From a bacterium (GTDB lineage: Bacteria; Desulfobacterota; JAPLJL01): a stretch of DNA of 42,870 nucleotides. Below, in pieces: positions 25,617-33,026 of this stretch. The position numbers and the translations under genes were made by a program. Every line of letters starts with the position of its first letter. Position 1 is the first letter of the stretch. The notes under the pieces are model-generated. The model was not told the DNA's origin. It made no database searches and worked only from the letters and a program-made list of their open reading frames with translations. The stretch is from positions 42,885-85,754 of the forward strand of contig JAQTNV010000008.1 in the NCBI GenBank assembly GCA_028713675.1, in the 5' to 3' direction.

Positions 25617-26168
25617 TCACTTTTTCTCCCCTCCAGCTTTTTCACCTAAAGCTTTCTCTATCTCCGCCGTCAGCAACGCCTCCAGGTCCTTCTGCTCCCC
25701 GATGATCTGCTTTTTCAGGGTGCAGTCAGCGCCTACAATGAACGTCCGCGGTATGCCTTGAACCATGAACTTCTGGGCGGTTTCTCCGTATTTATCCATC
25801 AGAACTATGAACGTAACCCCGTTCTTCTCCGCGAATTCCCGCAGCGTCCCTTCTCTTTCCTGGAAACTCACCAGAACTATCTCAAGGCCCTTGTCCTTAT
25901 ACTTTTCCTGGATCTTCACCAATACCGGCAGCGCTTTTTTGCAGGGAGCGCAGTGGGTGGCGAAGAAATCCAGGATCAGGAGCTTGGTGCCCTTGGCCTT
26001 CTCCCCGCAGATGTCGGAGGAGTAATGAATGATGCCGTTATAGTCGCGGAGAGAGAACCCCGGGATCTTCTGCCCTGGCTCAAGGGCGAAGAGGACTGGA
26101 GCCAGGAAGACAAGGAGGATAAAGGCCAGGGTTAATTTTTTCATGGTTGGCCGCCATTTTATAACCAT
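25617..26168 (-). CDS. TlpA/ResA-like exported thiol-disulfide oxidoreductase
   Basis: A thioredoxin-fold protein of the AhpC/TSA-redoxin type that works outside the cytoplasmic membrane in disulfide exchange. A signal peptide (KKLTLAFILLVFLAPVLFA) precedes GQKIPGFSLRDYNG. The active site is LDFFATHCAPCKKALPVL, with CAPC at residues 73-76. The cis-proline region is MVQGIPRTFIV. The ATG at 26144 (Met9) gives a more typical signal peptide than the one at 26168, but neither has a good Shine-Dalgarno. It ends in a charged tail, EKALGEKAGGEKK. Partners such as cytochrome c maturation genes are not nearby. Confidence 0.88.
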   Translation of the reverse strand: MVIKWRPTMKKLTLAFILLVFLAPVLFALEPGQKIPGFSLRDYNGIIHYSSDICGEKAKGTKLLILDFFATHCAPCKKALPVLVKIQEKYKDKGLEIVLVSFQEREGTLREFAEKNGVTFIVLMDKYGETAQKFMVQGIPRTFIVGADCTLKKQIIGEQKDLEALLTAEIEKALGEKAGGEKK

Positions 26169-26223
26169 GCAGTAATAAATTCAAATTAAATTGAAAGGAA
26201 AATTCTCAACCCCAGCGGGAGGG

Positions 26224-26259
26224 CATTCATTTCAATGCTGGCCATATTATTATCCTGAA
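26224..26259 (+). repeat. Diverged copy of the tRNA-Lys promoter region
   Basis: A 36-bp segment, CATTCATTTC--TGCTGGCCATATTATTATCCTGAA, matches 32 of 36 bases with the segment at 28089-28124, which is the upstream promoter region of the original tRNA-Lys gene. No tRNA sequence follows this copy. The rest of 26169-26438 is AT-rich and gene-free. Confidence 0.7.
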
Positions 26260-26456
26260 TTATTACTTATTTTTATCTCCCTTTGCGTCCCAAATGCGTC
26301 CCCATAAAAGCTTGACTTCTGCTTAAATAATCCGGATAATTATACTATTCAAAATAGAACTGACGGTTATAGGTTTTTCCGAAATTCGCTTGGCAGGAAT
26401 TATGCCCTCAATCTCGCACAAGCTGTGCAGATGGGGGTTTGAAAACTCGGTATTTT

Positions 26457-27911
26457 ATGGAACCCTTGCAATCTGAATACGACGTAGTGGTGATAGGAAG
26501 CGGACTCGCGGGCCTGACCGGAGCCAATCAGCTGGGAAAATGGGGGCGGCGGGTTCTGCTCCTCGAACAGCACGCTAATTTCGGCGGTTTGGCCACCTGC
26601 TTCCACCGTCCGAACGGGCATATTTTTGATGTCTCGCTCCACGGGTTTCCCTACGGGATGAAGAAATGCTGCCGCAAATACTGGAACCAAAAAATCGCCG
26701 ATTCGATTATCCAGCTCCCCCGGATCCGTTTGGACAATCCCCAGTTCGATGTAACCAGCACCTTTGAAATCAATGACTTCAGCCGCCTCCTGACCGAACG
26801 TTTCCAAGCATCCCCGGAAAAAGTGGACCAGTTTTTCCACTGTCTGAAAGAAATAGACTTTTATCTGAAAGGCCTGGAATTGCACTCCGACACCTCCCTG
26901 ACCACCGGGCAATTATTGGAGGAATTTTTCCCCGGCCGGCCCGATATCCACCGCCTCCTCATGGAACCCATCACCTACGCCAACGGATCCAGCCCGAATG
27001 AGCCGGCGGTTACCTACGGGGTCGTCTTCGGTAACTTCCTGAACCAGGGGATATTCACCTTCCAGGGGGGCACCGACAATCTACTGAAAGAAATGCGGAA
27101 GGAATTGGAGAAAAATAGAGTCCAATTAAAGAATCAAATCCGGGTCGAGAAAATCCTGATTAGAAACGGAAAAGTTACGGGAATAATAGTTGGCGGGCAG
27201 GAAATCCGCTGCCGGGCGGTGCTCTCCAACGCTAATCTGCGGAAAACCATAACGGATCTGACGGGGGAGGAACACTTTCCGACCGATTACCTCGATCAGG
27301 TCAGGTCCATGCGCATGAGCAATTCCAGTTGCCAGGTGTATCTGGGAATCCGGAAGGGGGAGGAGATTCCGGATGTCGGCGATGTCATCTTCACCTCCAC
27401 ACTCCCCCATTACGACCCGGAAGCTCTCTGCCGCTCCCGGGAACTGAACAGCCAGTCATTTTCCTTCTATTCTCCGAAAATCCGCCCGGGCCATAACCGC
27501 TACACGATCGTGGCTTCCAGCAACGCCTTATGGGAGGACTGGGCTGACCTTCCCGAGGAAGAATATCGGGCCGAAAAACAAAAACTGATCCAGAAAACGA
27601 TTGCCAACCTGGAAAAATACATTCCCGGGGTTACGGACAAGATTGATCACCAGGAGGCGGCGACGCCCCGGACTTTAGCCCGCTACACCGGCCACGAAAA
27701 AGGAGCCTCGTTTGGGACAAAATTTGAGGGTTTGAAAATCAGCCAGAGTCTGCCCAAACAGATAGGTGGTTTGTTCCACACCGGCTCGGCCGGGATCATC
27801 ATGTCGGGCTGGTTGGGAACGGTCACTTACGGCGTCATTGCCGCCCACAATCTTGAGATTTACCTGGATTCAACGCAAAAATCCGGGGAAGGAGGACATC
27901 GGGACGATTGA
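26457..27911 (+). CDS. FAD-dependent oxidoreductase, phytoene desaturase/carotenoid isomerase (CrtI-like) family
   Basis: The dinucleotide-binding motif YDVVVIGSGLAGLTGANQLGKWGRRVLLLEQHANFGG lies at the N-terminus, and the C-terminal FAD-closing region is HTGSAGIIMSGWLGTVTYGVIAAHNLEIYL. The middle has the amine-oxidase-like substrate domain with the GG--NLLKEM signature (FQGGTDNLLKEMRKEL). Members act on carotenoids, retinoids and other polyenes. No other carotenoid gene is visible here, so the substrate is open. An upstream TTG at 26439 is an alternative start, and neither start has a strong Shine-Dalgarno. The gene lies between two copies of a tRNA promoter-like segment, upstream of the integrated element. 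Confidence 0.82.
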   Translation: MEPLQSEYDVVVIGSGLAGLTGANQLGKWGRRVLLLEQHANFGGLATCFHRPNGHIFDVSLHGFPYGMKKCCRKYWNQKIADSIIQLPRIRLDNPQFDVTSTFEINDFSRLLTERFQASPEKVDQFFHCLKEIDFYLKGLELHSDTSLTTGQLLEEFFPGRPDIHRLLMEPITYANGSSPNEPAVTYGVVFGNFLNQGIFTFQGGTDNLLKEMRKELEKNRVQLKNQIRVEKILIRNGKVTGIIVGGQEIRCRAVLSNANLRKTITDLTGEEHFPTDYLDQVRSMRMSNSSCQVYLGIRKGEEIPDVGDVIFTSTLPHYDPEALCRSRELNSQSFSFYSPKIRPGHNRYTIVASSNALWEDWADLPEEEYRAEKQKLIQKTIANLEKYIPGVTDKIDHQEAATPRTLARYTGHEKGASFGTKFEGLKISQSLPKQIGGLFHTGSAGIIMSGWLGTVTYGVIAAHNLEIYLDSTQKSGEGGHRDD

Positions 27912-28084
27912 TTTTCCGACAACGTTGCTATTTCCGCCATAGACATCCGCGCCTGATGAAATGTATTTCCATTATTTAATCACTTTCTTGTTTTCCTTCC
28001 GAAAATTTCTTCAGAATACTTCAGCTCTCCCGGAATCAGCTTTTTTATGTTTAATTGACGGTGAAATTCCCGATCTTAAACAGG

Positions 28085-28113
28085 TGGACATTCATTTCGA
28101 CGCTGGCTATATT
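28085..28113 (+). promoter_or_regulatory. Original promoter of the tRNA-Lys gene, now separated from the intact tRNA
   Basis: TGGACA (28085-28090), a 17-bp spacer and TATATT (28108-28113) lie 14 bp before the tRNA 5' fragment at 28128. This is a good sigma70-type layout for a tRNA gene. After integration it reads through the truncated tRNA into the element. Confidence 0.65.
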
Positions 28114-28123
28114 ATTACCCTGA

Positions 28124-28168
28124 AAACGGGTCGTTAGCTCAGTTGGTAGAGCACCGGACTTTTAATCC
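28124..28168 (+). repeat. Left attachment site: 5' fragment of tRNA-Lys
   Basis: Identical over 45 bp to 37363-37407. The last 41 bp (28128-28168) are the first 41 bases of tRNA-Lys, from the acceptor 5' strand through the anticodon loop to the 3' side of the anticodon stem. The sequence then breaks off into unrelated AT-rich DNA, so no functional tRNA can form here. Confidence 0.93.
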
Positions 28169-28523
28169 TTCCGAGGGAAAATTCAAGATTTCAAGCTTTC
28201 CGGGTAATTCCCCGATTCCCCTATTCTTTTGGAATTTTTTTACTTAACTGTAGATCACTCAAGATCAGTATAAATCAATGGCATATAGTTAAAAAAAGGT
28301 AAAGAACTTCTCCCCCCTTTGATTCGAGGTATAATGATCGTCTCCTTTTAATCATTTTTTCGTAAATTCCTGAAAATAATTTTAAGACTTCCGGTTAATT
28401 ATTTAATCTCCGGTTTTATCGGAATTTTTTGATTCCACTCTCTTTATATTTTCTCCCTTTTTCCCTCGGATTTATTTAAAAAAGGTTTATTTTCTATACT
28501 TCCAGGTTAACATCCTTAGTAGA
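28169..28523. other. Left end of the element, AT-rich and non-coding
   Basis: No gene is seen. This is presumed to contain the integrase arm-binding sites and the promoter of the replication operon. The segment AGTTAAAAAAAGGTAAAG near 28288 and several GGAATTTTTT-type strings occur, but I cannot define sites by eye. Confidence 0.4.
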
Positions 28524-28534
28524 ATGACTACTAA
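28516..28534 (+). promoter_or_regulatory. Inverted repeat over the start codon of the AlpA-like gene
   Basis: TTAGTAG (28516-28522) and CTACTAA (28528-28534) form a perfect 7-bp inverted repeat, with the ATG in the 5-nt loop AATGA. It may be an operator for autoregulation or an RNA hairpin exposing the start codon. No clear Shine-Dalgarno precedes this ATG. Confidence 0.45.
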
Positions 28535-28742
28535 TGAAAACAATTTAAGATTGATAAACGTCAGTGAACTCTCCCGACTATTATCTATCCCCATTGGAAC
28601 TTTAAGAAATATGTGCTGGCGAAAGGAAATCCCCTTCGTCAAATTTAAAAGGTCCATAAAGTTTAGGCCAACCGATATTCTCAAATGGATCGAAGAAAAG
28701 ACGGTCCAAGTATTCGACCCGGGAAAACATGGAGAAGCTTAA
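28524..28742 (+). CDS. AlpA/excisionase-like helix-turn-helix protein
   Basis: A 72-residue protein of the MerR-like winged-helix excisionase type. NVSELSRLLSIPIGTLRNMCWRKEIPFVKFKRSIKFRPTDILKWIEEKT (about residues 12-60) has the usual HTH followed by the wing and the (R)P-DI-KWIEE end. Such proteins serve as excisionases or as transcription activators of integrase or replication genes on satellites. The stop codon overlaps the next start (TAATG), so translation is coupled. It is the first gene of a tight four-gene operon. Confidence 0.8.
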   Translation: MTTNENNLRLINVSELSRLLSIPIGTLRNMCWRKEIPFVKFKRSIKFRPTDILKWIEEKTVQVFDPGKHGEA

Positions 28743-29053
28743 TGACTGACCCCGTAATAAGCGAAATTAATTTCTACCCATTGAAACCAAATGGTAAGGG
28801 CTTGATAGGTATCGCTTCCTGTATTTTCGACGGAAAGCTGTCTTTAAACTCAATCTCAGTTTATACCACCCTCAACGGTAATATAAGGCTATTGTTTCCT
28901 TCAAAGACTTTACCAAATTCTAAAGAAATAAATGTATTTTATCCGATCAATAAAGAAACTTATGCCCTGATTAAAGAAGCGGTTGAAATGAAAATAAAAG
29001 AAGTGTCTGAAAAAGCGGACGGAGTATATCGGAATGAAAAAGCTACCACCTAA
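28742..29053 (+). CDS. SpoVG-family protein
   Basis: The 103-residue product resembles SpoVG, a small RNA/DNA-binding regulator. ISEINFYPLKPNGKGLIGIASCIFDGKLSLNSISVY lines up with the SpoVG start (V--VRLR-V---G--RAIASI--D--FVVHDIRVI). LLFPSKTLPNSKEINVFYPINKETYALIKEAV lines up with the family's MPSK---DG---DI-HPIN---R--I--AV. I start it at the ATG that overlaps the preceding stop (TAATG), with GGAGAAG upstream. The frame also extends 19 codons further back. SpoVG homologues are frequent in mobile elements beside replication genes. The end overlaps the next gene by 20 bp. Confidence 0.75.
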   Translation: MTDPVISEINFYPLKPNGKGLIGIASCIFDGKLSLNSISVYTTLNGNIRLLFPSKTLPNSKEINVFYPINKETYALIKEAVEMKIKEVSEKADGVYRNEKATT

Positions 29054-29627
29054 TCCGTCGAATACAGAATATCCTCAAACTTTATCCCTCTCAGATTTGG
29101 AACTATTGGATATTTTTCCCGAGGGGCGAGAATTAATTCCCCAAAAATTGAAAGAACGGGAGGAAAAGAATAAGGAATTAAAAAGAATCATTAAAAACGA
29201 TCTAAGAATGATTCGTGAAGAGACAAAAGATGAATTTTCTCGGTATTTTTGGCGAGAGGTAATAAAAATATATGTGACCGATGAATTATCTGAAATCAGA
29301 AAACAGCTTTTCCGGTTAAATAGATTTAACTCAGTTATTCAAGGAAAGGTTCTTATTTCCAGATTGATACCTGAAGATAAGCTCAACCAAGCCAGATTAA
29401 CCTCAATTATTGACGTTGCTTCTTCATTACGATTAAGAAAATCCGGAAAGAACTATATCACCCTCTGCCCTTTTCACTCAGAAAAACATCCTTCTTTTTA
29501 CCTTTATCCAGAGACTAATAGATTCTTTTGTTTTGGCTGTTCTGCGAGTGGGGATGTTATCAAATTTGTTGAGCTTACCCAAAATATTTCATTTAAAAAT
29601 GCGGTCGAATATTTAACTGGGAGGTAA
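29034..29627 (+). CDS. CHC2 zinc-finger primase-like protein
   Basis: The C-terminal ~75 residues are the zinc-binding domain of DnaG-type primases. DVASSLRLRKSGKNYITLCPFHSEKHPSFYLYPETNRFFCFGCSASGDVIKFVE has ligands Cys145, His148, Cys166 and Cys169. There is no TOPRIM catalytic domain in this frame. The N-terminal ~125 residues are charged and helical (likely coiled coil). It may therefore recognise the template for another primase, or the catalytic part may be host-supplied. It overlaps the SpoVG gene by 20 bp, and the ATPase gene starts 4 bp after its stop. Confidence 0.85.
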   Translation: MKKLPPNPSNTEYPQTLSLSDLELLDIFPEGRELIPQKLKEREEKNKELKRIIKNDLRMIREETKDEFSRYFWREVIKIYVTDELSEIRKQLFRLNRFNSVIQGKVLISRLIPEDKLNQARLTSIIDVASSLRLRKSGKNYITLCPFHSEKHPSFYLYPETNRFFCFGCSASGDVIKFVELTQNISFKNAVEYLTGR

Positions 29628-29631
29628 CGAA

Positions 29632-30942
29632 ATGAAAAATAAATTAATAAATGATGAATTTGAAAAAATTGAAAAAGAAATAGATAGCGAAGATTTGGAA
29701 TTAAGGAATAAAGAAAATTTAAAAGAAATATTCCCTATATTATCAACGGAGGAAATATTAAAAACATTGGGATTGACCATAAAAAAAGATGATGAAAACA
29801 AACTCATAACTTTTTTATGCTGTCTCTCGGCCTATACGGAAGATGATCAATTTAATATAAGTTTCAATGCTCCTTCCTCAACTGGTAAATCCTACATTCC
29901 TTTGGAGATAGTTTCTCTTTTTCCAAAGGAAGACGTTTTCAAAACGGCCTATTGCTCTCCGACGGCTTTTTTCCATCAAAAAGGAGATTTTATTAAAGAG
30001 CGAGAGGGTTATTTAATAAACTTAGATAGAAAGATACTCATCTTTCTTGATCAACCCCATGATTTGCTTTTACAGCATCTCCGACCCTTACTATCCCATG
30101 ATGCAAAAGAGATTACTTTAAAAATTACTGACAAGACTCAAAGATATGGCTTGAAAACGAAAAATATATTCTTAAGGGGGTTCCCTTCGGTTGTATTTTG
30201 TAGTGCAGGTTTAAAAATAGATGAGCAGGAAGCCACAAGATTTATTCTGCTTTCTCCAGAAATAAGTCAGGAAAAACTGAGGGAAGGAATTAAACAGGTT
30301 TTCAAAAAGGAAAGTAATTCAGAAATTTATTTAAAAGAATTAAATAATGATCCTCTCAGGCAAAACCTGAAAGAAAGGATAAAAGCTATCAAGGAAATAA
30401 TGATTTCTGAAATAAGAATTCATAACCCTGAAATGATTAAAAATACTTTTCTCTCAATGCATAAAAATTTAAAACCTCGTCATCAAAGGGATGCTAAACG
30501 CCTATCTTCTATTATTAAAAGTTTTGCTTTGCTTAATTTATGGCATAGAAAAAATGAAGGTCCGATCTTATGGACTTCTGATAATGATATTGAGGAAGGA
30601 TTTAAAATTTGGGAGGGAATCTCAGTAAGCCAGGAATTCAACCTTCCCCCCTATATTTATAATTTTCTTTATGAAGTGATCGTCCCTCTTTACCAAGAAA
30701 AACAGGAAGGATTAACCAGAAAAGATATATTAATGGGGCATTATAGAATTTATCAGAGACCACTAGCAGAATGGAAATTGAGGAGAGAGATTATCCCGGA
30801 ATTGGAGACAGCAGGCTTAATAACTCAAGAAAAAGACCCGGACGATAAAAGAAATATTTTGATTTATCCCGTTTGTTCCCACTCTACCCCTGAGTCTACG
30901 TTATCTAGGCCGGAAAATATTGAAGACTGCATGGGGGGGTAG
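29632..30942 (+). CDS. P-loop ATPase, probable replication helicase/initiator of the element
   Basis: Walker A is FNAPSSTGKSYIP (Gly85-Lys86-Ser87) and Walker B is KILIFLDQPHD (Asp140). A sensor-like region follows (GFPSVVFCSAGLKIDEQEATRFILLSP), with the arginine and serine-rich order of AAA+ or SF3-type helicases. The last ~100 residues (QEGLTRKDILMGHY...WKLRREIIPELETAGLITQEKDPDDKRNILIYP) form a winged helix-turn-helix. This layout suggests an origin-binding helicase loader or helicase that works with the CHC2 protein. The family name is not recognised. A good Shine-Dalgarno (GGGAGGTAACGAA) precedes the ATG. The frame ends just after a run of seven Gs, and a second frame continues for 54 codons, so a longer frameshifted product is possible. 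Confidence 0.75.
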   Translation: MKNKLINDEFEKIEKEIDSEDLELRNKENLKEIFPILSTEEILKTLGLTIKKDDENKLITFLCCLSAYTEDDQFNISFNAPSSTGKSYIPLEIVSLFPKEDVFKTAYCSPTAFFHQKGDFIKEREGYLINLDRKILIFLDQPHDLLLQHLRPLLSHDAKEITLKITDKTQRYGLKTKNIFLRGFPSVVFCSAGLKIDEQEATRFILLSPEISQEKLREGIKQVFKKESNSEIYLKELNNDPLRQNLKERIKAIKEIMISEIRIHNPEMIKNTFLSMHKNLKPRHQRDAKRLSSIIKSFALLNLWHRKNEGPILWTSDNDIEEGFKIWEGISVSQEFNLPPYIYNFLYEVIVPLYQEKQEGLTRKDILMGHYRIYQRPLAEWKLRREIIPELETAGLITQEKDPDDKRNILIYPVCSHSTPESTLSRPENIEDCMGG

Positions 30943-31331
30943 AAAGAATAATATTATATAGAGCTGGGATGTTCTGTAATTATGCTCCCAAACCGCTTAG
31001 GAATGAGTTTCGGCAATTAAATTTGAGAAATAATGACCCGGTTAAGGGGATGGTTGCGGGGGAGATAGAAATCACAGGTTTATAGAGAAAATACTGGAAT
31101 TCATAGGCCAGGGTAAAAAAACTCATAGTTTTTAAAGAAAATAAAAAAAAAGAGAAAAGCAGGAAGGTTAAAAAATTGGGGGCCGGAATTTTAAAAGCCA
31201 AGGAGAAAATATCATCAATTCCTATTTTTTAAATTCCATGATTAATATATTAATCATCCCCGAAACCTCTCAGAACCCCCAAAAAACCAGGTGGGGGGCT
31301 AGGTAGGTGTATGAAAAGCAGCACCCAAATT
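30943..31331. other. Gap between the replication operon and the convergent cargo genes
   Basis: The first part (to 31085) is an open +1 frame that could extend the ATPase. An internal ATG at 30969 gives a 38-residue frame (MFCNYAPKPLRNEFRQLNLR...). Beyond it are poly-A tracts, a perfect 20-bp palindrome at 31238-31257, and a CCCCC...GGGGG hairpin at about 31277-31299. It is a plausible place for a replication origin and for terminators of the convergent transcripts. Confidence 0.45.
31238..31257. repeat. Perfect 20-bp palindrome
   Basis: ATGATTAATATATTAATCAT is its own reverse complement over 20 bp. It lies in the only large gap between converging gene groups of the element. It could be a regulator operator, a partition or origin site, or part of a bidirectional terminator. 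Confidence 0.75.
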
Positions 31332-31604
31332 TTATTGTGTGTTATTGGTTTTAACTCCTTCCCCTGATATTAACTGCAAAACCGTCTCCTTGGCTACTCG
31401 CTGGCGTTCTGGATCGGCCTTGAAAGACCTAACCCACTCCCGGAAGTCGGCGATGTCCTCGAATTCATCGAGAATACCCTTTATTGTCTGGGCAAAGCCA
31501 TATTCATAATTCATATACCTGCCGTCCGACTCCAGGATAAATCCTTCTTCCCGGAGCATCTTTTCCCATTGATCCCAGGATTCTTTTGGTTTTGTTTCAC
31601 TCAT
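31332..31604 (-). CDS. Small conserved-looking protein of unknown function
   Basis: A 90-residue acidic, soluble protein without signal peptide. The pattern WDQWEKMLREEGFI...GRYMNYEYGFAQTIKGILDEFEDIADFREWVRSFKADPERQ resembles the chromosomal small protein at 40813-41124 (W--LRE-G...G---N-E-G...F-D...FREW-R---DPE-R). The shared residues suggest one uncharacterised family. It has no recognised domain. Its base use is GC-richer than the neighbouring cargo genes, so it may be a more recent pick-up by the element. Confidence 0.6.
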   Translation of the reverse strand: MSETKPKESWDQWEKMLREEGFILESDGRYMNYEYGFAQTIKGILDEFEDIADFREWVRSFKADPERQRVAKETVLQLISGEGVKTNNTQ

Positions 31605-31716
31605 ATTTTTCTCACTTAGAATCCATTGATTTTAATCATTCAAAATATCCTAAAACATATCTTTCATTTATATTTTCCCTATACTTATCATCTCCAAAAG
31701 TAAATTTCTTTATAGT

Positions 31717-32250
31717 CTATTTGTTTTGTTGTTCATTTTCCTTTTCATTATTTTTATCTTTTTCAAAATCGACTTTCAAAATATTATCAAAATACTTTTT
31801 TGTTTTGCTATCACACGATTGACGATATTTCATTATATATTCAAGTCTCAGATTCAGAATACTGTATTGAAAATCCTGCCATTCATTTTTTGACTTTTCT
31901 AGTTTATTCATTGCTTCATTTAATTGTTCAAGTTCTTTAACGGTGTATTCGGATCGCTTTTTGTTTTGTAGTTTTTTAAGTAAATTATTTGTTTTTAAAG
32001 TTAATATTTCCTTTTCTCTATTTAAACGATCTCTATCAGTTATGATTTTATTATGTTCTAAAATAGCTAAATTGCATTCAGCTGAAATATCATCACTTAA
32101 ATTCATTTGTTTCCAACTATTATCAAATTTTATTGTTAAAGTTTTTTGTTCCTGTTCTTGAGATAACGTTACATTACAAATTATTTCAAGAAAAACAAAA
32201 CAAGAAAATAATATAAATAATGATTTTATAAATTTTGAATATAATATCAT
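31717..32250 (-). CDS. Exported coiled-coil protein of unknown function
   Basis: Residues 1-30 form a signal peptide or anchor (FIKSLFILFSCFVFLEIICNV). The remainder is hydrophilic and helical, with a long heptad-like stretch (about 70-150: EHNKIITDRDRLNREKEIL...LEQLNEAMNKLEKSKNEW) and a Lys/Asn/Glu-rich end. No family is recognised. It is strongly AT-rich like the element. It lies 115 bp downstream of the lipoprotein gene on the same strand, so the two may be expressed together as exported cargo. Confidence 0.5.
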   Translation of the reverse strand: MILYSKFIKSLFILFSCFVFLEIICNVTLSQEQEQKTLTIKFDNSWKQMNLSDDISAECNLAILEHNKIITDRDRLNREKEILTLKTNNLLKKLQNKKRSEYTVKELEQLNEAMNKLEKSKNEWQDFQYSILNLRLEYIMKYRQSCDSKTKKYFDNILKVDFEKDKNNEKENEQQNK

Positions 32251-32365
32251 TCTCCGACAAACCTCCTTAGTTTTTATAAAGGATCACCCCAATAAAAAAG
32301 CGGGCTGGAGTCTCAAACCTGAACAGGAAAAAGCCCCCCAAAACCTACTTCCCAATTGGAATCAG

Positions 32366-32848
32366 TTAAGGGTTATCCTTCATAATCTCGGCAAGAATCC
32401 TATTGGATTCTTCAGAAATTGGTTTGTTCTTATCAAAGGGATAAATTCCAGACTGTTTCATTGACATCGGTTTAATATTTATAACGTTTGTTGAAACTTG
32501 AGCTTTCGAACCCCAATAATAAATAAAAAAGAAATCCGTACAAACAGGAGTTTTAAATTCCTTGCCTTCATAGATCCATCTTACGTTTGCAAGAGCATTG
32601 CCATTTCTTGCCTGAGCAACCGAAAGGGCATTTTTCAAGGCATTACGAGCGGCGGTTCCGCAAAGTCCAATATAATGAGCCCATCCAGAAACCGTTAGTG
32701 GACCAATTTCCTCGTATGTCTCGTTAGGAAATGCCGAATATGCTTTATATGAGTTATAGTTCAACATATTTGCATCACCCCGCCAACATCCTCCGATAAT
32801 AAATATTGGGATTAATGTAATTGATAAAATTAACAATGCTTTCTTCAT
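32366..32848 (-). CDS. Lipoprotein of unknown function
   Basis: A type II signal peptide with lipobox IGGC (Cys21) is clear. The mature part contains LCGTAARNALKNALSVAQARNGNALANVRWIYEGKEFKTPVC. This recalls small envelope lipoproteins in which a helix with -AL--A---GANA- precedes a beta strand (YbjQ/RcsF-like fold). Three cysteines remain after the lipid one. No firm family. A good Shine-Dalgarno (AAGGAGAAGG) precedes the ATG. An inverted repeat GGAACT/AGTTCC (32881-32914) lies upstream and might be an operator. Confidence 0.6.
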   Translation of the reverse strand: MKKALLILSITLIPIFIIGGCWRGDANMLNYNSYKAYSAFPNETYEEIGPLTVSGWAHYIGLCGTAARNALKNALSVAQARNGNALANVRWIYEGKEFKTPVCTDFFFIYYWGSKAQVSTNVINIKPMSMKQSGIYPFDKNKPISEESNRILAEIMKDNP

Positions 32849-32991
32849 TTCCTTCTCCTTTCTTTTCTACTATTTCGCCCGGAACTTTTTCAAAAATATT
32901 TTAAATATAGTTCCCTCATAATCTCGAATACCATTTATATATAGTATTGTCAAATATAAAGTTACTTATAATGAGGTGTTAGTCCTCTAAG

Positions 32992-33025
32992 GCTCACCCT
33001 AATATGGGCTCATTAGGAGGTGAGC
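32992..33025 (+). promoter_or_regulatory. Hairpin covering the ribosome binding site of the XRE gene
   Basis: GCTCACC-CTAAT (32992-33003) pairs with ATTAG-GA-GGTGAGC (33012-33025) around an 8-nt loop. The 3' arm contains the Shine-Dalgarno AGGAGGTGAG of the XRE gene that starts at 33027. As DNA it is also a dyad that the XRE protein could bind. A TATAAT box is at 32967-32972. Confidence 0.5.
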
Positions 33026-33026
33026 A

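Noticed and set aside
28128-28168. Second tRNA-Lys gene
   Set aside because: Only the first 41 bases match; the variable region, T arm and 3' acceptor strand are absent, so it is an attachment-site remnant.
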